From IMG/VR virus record IMGVR_UViG_3300025652_000001, positions 1 through 64,000 of that record: a stretch of 64,000 nt of DNA; one strand, written 5' to 3'. This DNA comes from a virus. Of this stretch, positions 25,253-33,145 are shown in pieces. The stretch's first letter is position 1, and every line of letters begins with the position of its first letter. The translations under genes were made by a program, and so were the position numbers. The notes beneath the pieces are model-generated. The model was not told the origin of the DNA and did no database searches. It saw only the letters and a list, made by a program, of their open reading frames with translations.

Positions 25253-27124
25253 CTATAAAATATCGTTTATATCTATCTCTTGTTCTTCGTAAGAAGAATA
25301 CTCTAAAGGAATACCTTCAGACTCTTTTAAGAAGTATGTATCAAAGTCATACATGGTGTGTGTTTTATTATCATAAAACCAAGAACCTGCATTACCTGTT
25401 ATACCTGTCCACCTACACTTACCCATTGTAACTTTAGTAGTGTTTTGTTCTATAACATCTTCTGCATACTTATCTCGATTCAAGAAAATATTAGCTCCCG
25501 CACTCTTAGTGATAAGAGACAGACCGCTAACATCATCTTCGGTTAATTCCCGTACGATACGTTTACCATTCTTATCTGTACTATTGTTGGATTTTCTTAC
25601 ATGGCACACACAAGAGAACGTAACCCCTGTTTTAACAATAGCTTTCATCCACTTAATAAAGGCTGCTTGTTCTTCGTAACCAACACCATCAAATAGATCA
25701 TTAATAGGATCAATAACAATTAACTGGCACCCATGCTTCTTGATCAGCTTCTCAATCTGCTTCTTAGTGTGTTCTAAACTACCTTCACGGTCATCTAAGA
25801 TAACGAAACGTTCTTCCCCAAATTCATTTTCTCTTAAGTGAGTACGTGCTATTTGTACCTCAGGTTGTTGCACAAAAGAAACTGCTTCTTGTGGATTCTC
25901 GATAAGATTAATCTTAGCCCCTACTTCACGACTCAACATAGAAATCATGTACTGTGCATCTGTAAGCTCTAAGGAAAGAATACCTACCTTATAAGGGCTG
26001 TGATACACCCACTCCCTAATCGCCTCATTAACTGTTGTAGACTTACCCACACCTGTCATTGCAATCCAATTAACCCAATATCCAAGGGGAATGCCTCCTG
26101 CCATCTTGTTCTGCAATACCCTCATAAACTCTGGGAGTTTAATCTTAGGTCGTGCTAGTTCTTCTTCAATACTTTCATCAGCTTCTACAGAAGTAATAAC
26201 ACCATCTGCTAGGTAAGGTTTTGCATTATAGAAATCCCGAACAAATTGATCTTGCTTTCCATCTTGGTACATTTTATTAGGGTCTTTACCAGACCATGTA
26301 GCTATCTTAACTTTCTCAGCAGGGAGAACTTTCACTATTTCCGCAGTAGCTTCGTGTCCTTTAGAATCATTATCCATTGCAACAATTATGTTATCAAACC
26401 CATTACAGAAATCATATTGAGCTGCTATCTGTTTCGCTGCACTCCCTTCTCCTGTAGTTGGACTAACAACCGCGATAGGTTCAAACTCTTGTTGACCTCG
26501 CTTCTTCTGAGATTCACGAAGCATCCCAAAAGCAGCAGCTTTATCTTCTTCCCCACCTACAATTAATAGGTATTTCCCTCCAGATTTAAACTTAACTTGA
26601 CCTGACAGTTGTGATTTAATTCCTGTACGCCCTTGATTAAGCTTACCGAAGGTTTTAGGATGTATACGAGATTTGTATCCAACCACTTTATCATCTTCTG
26701 TTTCAGGATAGAACCTAGCTAATACCTTACCTTGATTATCTATTTTAGTTAAGTGCCCGAAAAACTGACTGTACTCATCAGGGATGCCCCTATAGTTACC
26801 AGACTGATACCCTACTGACTTTATAAAAGCAATAACTTGCTCTGTTGTCATAGCTTCTTTTTTAGGCTTAATAGAGACTTTCTTAGAATCTGTGACAACT
26901 CCGTTTTCTATCCCTAATTCCCTTGAGATGTTACTTTTATGTACTTCCTCTGAATTAAAGAATTGATTGCATGACCAACAGAATCCATCGTAATGTATAT
27001 CTTGATCATCTTTATGTTGGTATATCGCCAACCCATCACTACTACTACAGGATTTCTTATTAGGTATCTCATCAGCAATACATGAGAAATGTCCTACAAA
27101 ATCTCCATTATCTTTTTCACTCAT
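25253..27124 (-). CDS. primase-helicase, T7 gp4-like
   Basis: A 623-residue bifunctional protein. Residues about 15-52 hold Cys residues (SCIAD, SCSS, CWSC) consistent with a primase zinc motif. The TOPRIM domain has VGGEEDKAA (Glu) and VAMDNDSKG (Asp-x-Asp). A RecA-like DnaB-family helicase follows with TGVGKST (Walker A), LIVIDPIND (Walker B) and a late CHVRKS segment. It should unwind the fork and make primers for the polymerase gene that follows 10 bases later. Confidence 0.93.
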   Translation of the reverse strand: MSEKDNGDFVGHFSCIADEIPNKKSCSSSDGLAIYQHKDDQDIHYDGFCWSCNQFFNSEEVHKSNISRELGIENGVVTDSKKVSIKPKKEAMTTEQVIAFIKSVGYQSGNYRGIPDEYSQFFGHLTKIDNQGKVLARFYPETEDDKVVGYKSRIHPKTFGKLNQGRTGIKSQLSGQVKFKSGGKYLLIVGGEEDKAAAFGMLRESQKKRGQQEFEPIAVVSPTTGEGSAAKQIAAQYDFCNGFDNIIVAMDNDSKGHEATAEIVKVLPAEKVKIATWSGKDPNKMYQDGKQDQFVRDFYNAKPYLADGVITSVEADESIEEELARPKIKLPEFMRVLQNKMAGGIPLGYWVNWIAMTGVGKSTTVNEAIREWVYHSPYKVGILSLELTDAQYMISMLSREVGAKINLIENPQEAVSFVQQPEVQIARTHLRENEFGEERFVILDDREGSLEHTKKQIEKLIKKHGCQLIVIDPINDLFDGVGYEEQAAFIKWMKAIVKTGVTFSCVCHVRKSNNSTDKNGKRIVRELTEDDVSGLSLITKSAGANIFLNRDKYAEDVIEQNTTKVTMGKCRWTGITGNAGSWFYDNKTHTMYDFDTYFLKESEGIPLEYSSYEEQEIDINDIL

Positions 27125-27132
27125 AAATCTCC

Positions 27133-28095
27133 TTAAAGATATTCGTTATAAACTTTCAACAACCACTGATCCCAATAATTCCTATCAACTTTTCTTGGCA
27201 GAGAACTTAATTCTGACAGCTTCTCAACCTCATTAATAACATTATCCAACTCTGGTTGCACTTCATTAACAAAATTCAATTGCCCAGTTTTAACTTCTAA
27301 TAGGAACTTGGTCTGGGTTAAAGGGTATTCAAAATCCCCATCTTTCAGTATGCCAAGCATCTGATAGGAAGCTCTTAAAGCATGTGAAACTGCTTTCCAG
27401 TCAATTCCCTGATCTATCTTAGCTAACTTAGCCCTATCCCCGTATTCATCATATATAGATTGACAATGAATTTTAAGTTGTTCTAAGGTCAGACTGTCTT
27501 GAAACTTACGGCCACAAACTTCATAGAAAGTTAAATCACCTTGTTTTGTTTCCATCATCTTAACAATCTTCACATACTCACTTTCAGGTAATTTCTTAAT
27601 TATATCTTTAATCTTAAGTGTGTGGCGTTGTTCCTCGTTATAAGAGAAGGACACAAAGTTAATGACCTTCTCAACAGCCTCCATTCTACTACCCTTGATA
27701 CCATACTTATTAGCTTGCTTACGGGCATACCCAATGTAAGACTTCATATCTTTGGTGTAGAACATCTGCCTTTTCTTTTTTAACTCAAACCAAACATCAC
27801 ATAACTGGGATTCGAACATTTCATCTTTAGCATGTAACATATCCAAAGCAACAGTCTCACCTTTACAAGCCAGTTCAATAAAGTATGGCAGAGCGTAAGT
27901 CTCGCAATCAACATCATCTTTAGTGTTCTTGGTAGTATCATTACCAGTATTCTCAGAATAATGTTTGGCATACTTACCTAATAGAAGTTCATCCTTAGTT
28001 GGTAAGTAAATACCTTTATAATCTTTATCTGAATTAGGCGTATCCAACTGATATAAGTGACTACCGAACAAACATTTCATAATTAAATTACTCAC
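27133..28095 (-). CDS. predicted nucleotidyltransferase (COG3541-like)
   Basis: A 320-residue protein. The N terminus has the polymerase-beta-superfamily signature GSHLYQLDTPNSDKDYKG (GS motif plus Asp-x-Asp), as in the COG3541 family of predicted nucleotidyltransferases. The rest is helical with YIGYARKQANKYG and a late lysine-rich part. The family may modify RNA ends or nucleotides; the substrate is not established. The GTG start at 28095 has AGGAGAGG upstream and overlaps the lipoprotein gene. It lies near the macro domain gene. Confidence 0.8.
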   Translation of the reverse strand: MSNLIMKCLFGSHLYQLDTPNSDKDYKGIYLPTKDELLLGKYAKHYSENTGNDTTKNTKDDVDCETYALPYFIELACKGETVALDMLHAKDEMFESQLCDVWFELKKKRQMFYTKDMKSYIGYARKQANKYGIKGSRMEAVEKVINFVSFSYNEEQRHTLKIKDIIKKLPESEYVKIVKMMETKQGDLTFYEVCGRKFQDSLTLEQLKIHCQSIYDEYGDRAKLAKIDQGIDWKAVSHALRASYQMLGILKDGDFEYPLTQTKFLLEVKTGQLNFVNEVQPELDNVINEVEKLSELSSLPRKVDRNYWDQWLLKVYNEYL

Positions 28096-28255
28096 AAACC
28101 TCTCCTATATCTAATTTACCATCTTCATTAACCCAATATAATTTACCTTCAATACACTCTTCCGTTACAGGGAATGGGTGTGTATACCCTGCTGAGTTAT
28201 TATCAACTGCACAACAACCTGATAGTGCTGTAAGTATAAATAACAAGTATTTCAT
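28088..28255 (-). CDS. small lipoprotein, 55 aa
   Basis: Starts MKYLLFILTALSGC at ATG 28255 (AGGGGGTGG upstream). The lipobox is ALSG-C at residue 14, so it is a membrane-anchored lipoprotein with a mature part of about 42 residues containing one further Cys pair. It overlaps the next gene by 8 bases. The function is unknown. Confidence 0.65.
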   Translation of the reverse strand: MKYLLFILTALSGCCAVDNNSAGYTHPFPVTEECIEGKLYWVNEDGKLDIGEVCE

Positions 28256-28265
28256 AATCCACCCC

Positions 28266-28727
28266 CTAAAGTTTATAAATCTTAACTTGGAAATTTTTAA
28301 AATAAAACTCAATCATCTCAAGAACAATATCCCAATCTCCACCAGCTCTGTCTGATCCCATCTTGAAAGGAAATCCTACCTTTGAGTCAACATCTAAATC
28401 GTCAGCCATTTCCATCAAAGCTTTCCCCATAGCCCCATAGTTTAAGTCCCGAGTAGTACTGCCATACCTATATTGTGCAAACAAGTTCCAAACAGACGAA
28501 CAGTTTGGGAGATAGATATGTTGAGAATAACCTAACATATCTTCTTTGTAAGTCCATTCCCCCACAAAATGTTTGTAGTTTTGGTAAACTATAGGGTACT
28601 TGTCACGGATACTTTTAGCTATACCACTCCCCATTACACCTTGACAGTTAACGACATGCCCAATTACATTCGCCTCCCCTTTATCGAAGGCATCTAATAA
28701 ACAACCTTTCACAAATTCAATTACCAT
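28266..28727 (-). CDS. macro domain protein (ADP-ribose binding)
   Basis: A 153-residue single macro domain. The signature loop 1 is HVVNCQGVMGSGIAKSI, loop 2 is GSDRAGGDWDIVLEMIE, and the N terminus (IEFVKGCLLDA) matches the Poa1p/Appr-1''-p phosphatase type. Such proteins bind or hydrolyse ADP-ribose derivatives, including ADP-ribose-1''-phosphate from RNA repair or ADP-ribose on proteins. In a phage this could counter ADP-ribosylation-based defence or work with the RNA ligase; this is inference. Confidence 0.88.
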   Translation of the reverse strand: MVIEFVKGCLLDAFDKGEANVIGHVVNCQGVMGSGIAKSIRDKYPIVYQNYKHFVGEWTYKEDMLGYSQHIYLPNCSSVWNLFAQYRYGSTTRDLNYGAMGKALMEMADDLDVDSKVGFPFKMGSDRAGGDWDIVLEMIEFYFKNFQVKIYKL

Positions 28728-28938
28728 TCACTTTCTCCTGTAATATTTTAAGTAAACCTTTATAACAGTCTTCTGGTAAGAACACCTCGTGATGTAATTC
28801 CTCATCCCAACTCTGGACTAAATTAATACCTGAGTTAGTAACGACAGCAATTAATTCTGAATCAAATCCATCAAGACGTATTAGGGCAGACTCTCCAAGC
28901 TCTTTCCATATTTCAAAAGCACGATCACTTGCGTTCAT
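28717..28938 (-). CDS. hypothetical protein, 73 aa
   Basis: A soluble acidic protein with no recognised motif. Overlaps the macro domain gene by 11 bases, and its last codons supply the binding site (CAGGAGAAAG). The function is unknown. Confidence 0.6.
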   Translation of the reverse strand: MNASDRAFEIWKELGESALIRLDGFDSELIAVVTNSGINLVQSWDEELHHEVFLPEDCYKGLLKILQEKVNGN

Positions 28939-28948
28939 TTAGTTCCTC

Positions 28949-29248
28949 CTATTTAAAATTGAAGTAAGTTTTTATACTGGGTGGACAGTCTGTATTCCTA
29001 ATTAGATTATGCTTTCTTTCGTGTTGTAGTCGTTCAACATAGTGAATAAACTCTTCACGAGGAATATCATAAAACTGAACATAACCTCTTCCTTTGTAAC
29101 AACCAGTAAGGACTATTGTATTCTGCCCACGATTGTGTAGGTCAAAGTCTATGTCAATCCTATCCATTGCATGGATTTCATTCTGTAGTTTATTAAGTTC
29201 TGTTTCTAGTCTTCTATATTCACCCATGAGAACTTGAAGTTTACCCAT
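28949..29248 (-). CDS. hypothetical protein, 99 aa, with a duplicated start region
   Basis: A coiled-coil-like N terminus (YRRLETELNKLQNEIHAMD), then a beta-rich half. The start codon context ATGGGTAAACTT is duplicated 17 bases upstream, where it follows AGGAG at good spacing but reads a different frame of 19 codons. The ATG used here has no clear binding site of its own, so the start is uncertain. The function is unknown. Confidence 0.55.
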   Translation of the reverse strand: MGKLQVLMGEYRRLETELNKLQNEIHAMDRIDIDFDLHNRGQNTIVLTGCYKGRGYVQFYDIPREEFIHYVERLQHERKHNLIRNTDCPPSIKTYFNFK

Positions 29249-29266
29249 TTAGTAAGTTTACCCATA

Positions 29267-29431
29267 TTAAGAATACTCCTTAATGTAAGAAACATATCCA
29301 TTGATATAATCTCTGCCGTGTTTCAATCCAAGTAGATAACATTCGAGAGAACGGATTGAGGTATCATACCTACACATCCACAGAAAGAAATCTGTTTCTG
29401 CATCTTTTCTACCTACCTCGAAACCAGTCAT
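29267..29431 (-). CDS. hypothetical protein, 54 aa
   Basis: Start at ATG 29431 (MTGFEVGRKD), set by GGAG 5 bases upstream and the ATGA overlap with the gene before it. Aromatic-rich, with no membrane segment. The function is unknown. Confidence 0.55.
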   Translation of the reverse strand: MTGFEVGRKDAETDFFLWMCRYDTSIRSLECYLLGLKHGRDYINGYVSYIKEYS

Positions 29432-29646
29432 ATCTTCTCCATCCACCATTTAGTTATCATTTTCTCATCATCAACAATATTTTGATGGCAAATAGTATAC
29501 TTCATGAAGTCAATATCAGGGTTATCTTTAATGATCTTAGCTAAGAAGAGTTCCTGATTATCATTAACTTCCTTGTTTATTTTAGACATCACTCTTTGTA
29601 AGAGAGCTTCTCTTGTGTCCAGTCTGTAGATATTAGTTGCGTTCAT
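29428..29646 (-). CDS. hypothetical protein, 72 aa
   Basis: A charged helical protein ending KWWMEKI, whose codons provide the next gene's GGAG. Overlaps the upstream gene by 14 bases. The function is unknown. Confidence 0.55.
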   Translation of the reverse strand: MNATNIYRLDTREALLQRVMSKINKEVNDNQELFLAKIIKDNPDIDFMKYTICHQNIVDDEKMITKWWMEKI

Positions 29647-29887
29647 TTAGTTCCCTCACCCACTCTACTATCTGATCCTCCGATATAATACCTAAATCAA
29701 TTAGAGCTTGAAGCATTTCATAACGCCCTTTGTTGCGAAGCCCTTCAGTTAGAAATTCAAAACCTATGGTGCATAAATCTTCATCTGTCAGATGATCTTC
29801 AGATAAAATAATTCCATCAGATTTAATAGTAACTTCAGTACATTCGTGTTTGGTGTGTAAACACCACCGTTTAAATTCAATATTCAC
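29633..29887 (-). CDS. hypothetical acidic protein, 84 aa
   Basis: A soluble acidic protein with an N-terminal beta part and helical C-terminal half (RYEMLQALIDLGIISEDQIVEW is the visible helical region, quoted only in part elsewhere). Coupled by a 4-base overlap. The function is unknown. Confidence 0.55.
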   Translation of the reverse strand: MNIEFKRWCLHTKHECTEVTIKSDGIILSEDHLTDEDLCTIGFEFLTEGLRNKGRYEMLQALIDLGIISEDQIVEWVRELNERN

Positions 29888-30282
29888 CCTATCACCTCAC
29901 TAATCATTTTAGACAGAGAGAAGTTACCCTCTGTAATAATCTCACTCAATTCAACATCATACAGGATTTCACTAGCACCTTCTAGGGCAGCTTGTACAAC
30001 ATTGAAAAGAAACTCTTCATCTTGCTGACTAACTTCATCATTAAGCCAATCTTCTGTTACACAAATCAAACGTTCATATTCAGCTGTATCAGAAGAGTAT
30101 TCATTAAATACCCAGTCATACTCTGTTGAGCAAACCTCTCCTTTTAGAATAAGAATCGAGTATTCCCCAATTGAATCGTACTTTTGAGGTAATGAATCTA
30201 ACCAATGCTGGTTAGCAATATCATCTTTGTATTCCTGTTCCCGCAAGTACCAACTATTTTCACAAGGTTCTGAGTAGTTCAT
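29884..30282 (-). CDS. hypothetical acidic protein, 132 aa
   Basis: A strongly acidic soluble protein (many E, D and Y). It lies just after the terminator at 30300, so it starts a new transcript segment or depends on read-through. The function is unknown. Confidence 0.6.
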   Translation of the reverse strand: MNYSEPCENSWYLREQEYKDDIANQHWLDSLPQKYDSIGEYSILILKGEVCSTEYDWVFNEYSSDTAEYERLICVTEDWLNDEVSQQDEEFLFNVVQAALEGASEILYDVELSEIITEGNFSLSKMISEVIG

Positions 30283-30299
30283 AAATATTCTCCTAAATA

Positions 30300-30328
30300 A
30301 AATAATAAAAGGGCTACAAGAGTAGCCC
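30300..30328 (-). terminator. rho-independent terminator
   Basis: Minus-strand GGGCTAC-TCTT-GTAGCCC followed by TTTTATTATTTT, 16 bases after the stop of the gene at 30345. Perfect 7-bp stem with a T run. Confidence 0.85.
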
Positions 30329-30344
30329 CAGTTAAGCTACTTAA

Positions 30345-31277
30345 TTAAACATATTTGAAGCTAAGATTCTTGACCTTCACTGGCTCGAGTTTGACCTTCT
30401 TACCAGTACGCGACAAAATGTCCTTATTGTCTTGTGCTACACGTTTCTTGTTGTGCAGAGCCAAAGGCTCAACTAACTGACCTGTGTGAAGCAACTCAGT
30501 TAAGGTTACTTCATTAGTGTCTTCTGTGACAACATCTTTGAACACATGAACCAATGACAGTTCCACATCCAAAGCTGGATCTAGGTCAAACACTTGCACG
30601 GTTAAAACTCGACGATTATTTGCATTACTCATAGTTTGTTTCTCCTCAGTTTGTTTAGTTAAATCGTTTGTTTGTCTTACTATACCTACACAAGTACTTA
30701 AAGAATCTAAAAGATGATCCGGTGTACCTCTAGGTTGTTCTATCATGGGGTTAAAAGATGCTTCAGAGTTTACATCAAAACGTGTGTAATTCCAACCACC
30801 AACCCCCCGACCATTTTCATCTTCAAATCTACCAGTATTCCAAGCAGACTTGTTGACAAATTTGTAATATTTACCAATCCTTAAAACTTCATTGGAAGGA
30901 TCAATACACTTATACCAATTACCTACTTTAAACTCTGGTGGATCTTTCACACCACTTTTATTTACAATTTTATATCTTGCCATACCACCTCCTTCTGTTT
31001 CTGATATTTGTTGTGCAAACGATTTATCTTTGTTCTTACCTGACCACTCTTCATAAATAGATTTAAATGGACTCATTTCAGGAAATACTAACTCTGGTTC
31101 CCACACTTCATCAGTTTCTTCCAATGAAATAGGGTGTCCCTCGAATGTACATGTACTGCAAGGAGCACAGCCAGTGTGACAGAAACACCCTCCTCTGTCA
31201 AGCCAATCTGAGTAAAGATTTTCACCTTCTTCGGTAAGGGTGTAACCTTTTCTTTCTGGCCTAGAACTGTATGTCAT
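30345..31277 (-). CDS. hypothetical three-module protein with internal ribosome binding sites
   Basis: One 310-residue frame. Module 1 (residues 1-98) has a Cys-rich segment CFCHTGCAPCSTC that could bind zinc. Module 2 (99-215) starts MARYKIVNK and contains a small barrel-like block (FKVGNWYKC...IGKYYKFV). Module 3 (216-310) starts MSNANNRRV and is beta-rich and basic at the end. The ATGs of modules 2 (30983) and 3 (30632) are each preceded by a strong ribosome binding site (GGAGG and GAGGAG). The frame may therefore also yield shorter products. The gene is followed by a strong terminator. The function is unknown. Confidence 0.65.
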   Translation of the reverse strand: MTYSSRPERKGYTLTEEGENLYSDWLDRGGCFCHTGCAPCSTCTFEGHPISLEETDEVWEPELVFPEMSPFKSIYEEWSGKNKDKSFAQQISETEGGGMARYKIVNKSGVKDPPEFKVGNWYKCIDPSNEVLRIGKYYKFVNKSAWNTGRFEDENGRGVGGWNYTRFDVNSEASFNPMIEQPRGTPDHLLDSLSTCVGIVRQTNDLTKQTEEKQTMSNANNRRVLTVQVFDLDPALDVELSLVHVFKDVVTEDTNEVTLTELLHTGQLVEPLALHNKKRVAQDNKDILSRTGKKVKLEPVKVKNLSFKYV

Positions 31278-31540
31278 AACCCACCCACAATAATCCCATC
31301 TTCTATTAATACATCCCTATGCAAAAATATAAGAATAGATTCTCCTTCTGAGTTCCAAGCACAGCTTGCAAACCAATCCAAGTGCGGTTGATAGTCGAAA
31401 TCAGTTGTGTAGCCTTCTAGTATACCGTATTCCTCTGGGTGTACTATTTCAGACAGTGCCTTATAAGAAACCCTTACACTACCAAAACCACCAGCCTTAG
31501 CCTCGACAATAAATTCATTGGTTATCGGTGTAATCATCAA
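31274..31540 (-). CDS. hypothetical protein, 88 aa
   Basis: A soluble acidic protein with no recognised motif. Overlaps the three-module gene by 4 bases (ATGA). The function is unknown. Confidence 0.6.
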   Translation of the reverse strand: MMITPITNEFIVEAKAGGFGSVRVSYKALSEIVHPEEYGILEGYTTDFDYQPHLDWFASCAWNSEGESILIFLHRDVLIEDGIIVGGL

Positions 31541-31555
31541 TCAACTCTCCATAAT

Positions 31556-32719
31556 TTAGAACTGTATGTCATCAAATTCACCCTTTACAGTTTTATTCTT
31601 TGCAGCATACTTATATTCTAATTCACGTTCACGAAAGATGTCAAGGATCTTTTCAAATGATTCTAAACCACTTGGGGAGTTGTTATAACCCCATTCAGCT
31701 TTCCATTCCTCCAGAAGTTCTAAAGGGGACTTCTCTTCTTCCACTTCAAGAGCATCTTCTTGTTCACTAAATGTAGTTTCATAATCACTAGAACTACGAA
31801 TCAATCTAGCAAAGCTATCATTCACTACAACAGGTTTAACAAACCCTTGTTCCTGTAAGCTTACCATTTCAGAGTAGCTTTCTGCAACTACTGCATCATC
31901 CCCATAAGCTTCTTTAAACACATTATATGCCTCATCAGCTACTTCCGAAGGTATACTACTCACACTCCAACTATACTGCATGTGGTGTACATCTGCAACA
32001 TCTTTCTGTGCTGCTTCTACAATACGTTTAGGTTCTGCTACTTCTTTAAGGAGACTAGCTGTAACTCCTTGTAAGTCCCAACCTGAACATTCTCTCCGAT
32101 CTCTTGTAAGCTTGATCTTACTTGGATGTAGATCATAAGAATACTGGAGATTAGTGGAGCAAACGAACAGACCCCCTACATATAGTAACCCCTCCACATC
32201 AAAGAAAATACGACTCCCACATCCTGCTGTTGCGTAGTTACCAAAAGAATTTTGGTCTTGTAAGTATAAACAGTTGTGTATCACTGTGTCAATAGTATCT
32301 TGGTCTATATCTTTAATAAAGAAGGTTAGATCAGTATTATTTGTCAACTCTGTCTCATTCACGACCAACATATTAGCTTCAAAATCCTGATCCCATTCGA
32401 TAATAGGAACCCAAAGTTTATTACCATTACGAATTTCAATACCAACACCTTCACGAACAAGGATCATCATTGCAAGTTTATACCCTTCACCTTTTCCGCC
32501 CACACTGTCTTTATCCCCACGTTTACTTGTATTACCAAGTAATAAGGTGCTTTGTGGGAGTTGAGTATTTTTACTTGTTAAGGTCATGTAATCTAACCCA
32601 GCGTCCCACTCAAAGGTACTTGGAGCATCAAGACAGTTCTGTAGAATCTCCCGTATTGCGTCAGCAATGCTCCAGTCATTACAATATTCTGGTTGTATCG
32701 TTAGTTTGTACCTTTTCAT
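31556..32719 (-). CDS. GHKL-type ATPase
   Basis: A 387-residue protein with the ATP-binding motifs of the GHKL superfamily (gyrase B, Hsp90, histidine kinases, MutL). The N-box is AIREILQNCLDA (Glu for water activation, Asn for Mg), followed by LLLGNTSKRGDKDSVGGKGEGYKLA, which fits the ATP-lid and G2 loop. A mixed domain follows (about 120-240) and then an acidic helical C terminus. It has no kinase or topoisomerase module, so it resembles MORC/Hsp90-like stand-alone ATPases. Its role in this phage is unknown. Confidence 0.8.
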   Translation of the reverse strand: MKRYKLTIQPEYCNDWSIADAIREILQNCLDAPSTFEWDAGLDYMTLTSKNTQLPQSTLLLGNTSKRGDKDSVGGKGEGYKLAMMILVREGVGIEIRNGNKLWVPIIEWDQDFEANMLVVNETELTNNTDLTFFIKDIDQDTIDTVIHNCLYLQDQNSFGNYATAGCGSRIFFDVEGLLYVGGLFVCSTNLQYSYDLHPSKIKLTRDRRECSGWDLQGVTASLLKEVAEPKRIVEAAQKDVADVHHMQYSWSVSSIPSEVADEAYNVFKEAYGDDAVVAESYSEMVSLQEQGFVKPVVVNDSFARLIRSSSDYETTFSEQEDALEVEEEKSPLELLEEWKAEWGYNNSPSGLESFEKILDIFRERELEYKYAAKNKTVKGEFDDIQF

Positions 32720-32883
32720 ATTTCCTCCTTCAATTGCTCAACAAACCTAACTAAATTATCCCACACCCTATCATCTAAGTAGACAACAGCTGTTGGGTCT
32801 TCATGACTATTAGCTTTTAATGCTAACTGGTACCCATCAAACTGGACGTATAGTCCATCCCCTAAATATTCTTCTGTTTTCAT
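32716..32883 (-). CDS. small conserved-looking phage protein, 55 aa
   Basis: Starts MKTEEYLGDGLYVQFDGYQL and ends with a charged helix after VVYLDDRV. This pattern (a short protein proclaiming DGLY...FDGYQ...VYLD) is common among phage small proteins of unknown function. GGAGGAATT precedes the ATG, and the stop overlaps the GHKL start as ATGA. Confidence 0.6.
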   Translation of the reverse strand: MKTEEYLGDGLYVQFDGYQLALKANSHEDPTAVVYLDDRVWDNLVRFVEQLKEEI

Positions 32884-32911
32884 AATTCCTCCAGTTATTA
32901 ATTGACCAGTA

Positions 32912-33145
32912 TCACCTACTAGCTACTTGAAAATAACAATGCTTACCAACAGCACCTTTGAAGGTCAACGTATCAAAGAACTTACTTTCAACATCACATC
33001 TTTTACAGAAAGTAGTCTTTGTAAAGCTTTTAAACTTACCTCCCAAAGCCTGTGTAGCTATTCTATACACTTTCTCATAAGCTTGCAAGTCTTTTATCTC
33101 TAAATTCTTATTGTTCCAGTAGGAGAATTGACAGACTTTGAACAT
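32912..33145 (-). pseudogene. SleB hydrolase 3' remnant, 77 codons
   Basis: Residues about 5-72 align with the last 68 residues of the intact hydrolase at 33919-34476: CQFSYW against CSFSWF, IATQALGG against VATKALQG, CKRCD against YKRCD, FFDTL against FFNTL, and KHCYF against NHCYY. The N-terminal two thirds, including the signal peptide and the catalytic Glu, are absent. The AP2/HNH gene lies directly upstream and its last codons overlap the fragment. It is the leftover 3' end of another hydrolase allele. Whether it is translated is unknown. Confidence 0.78.
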
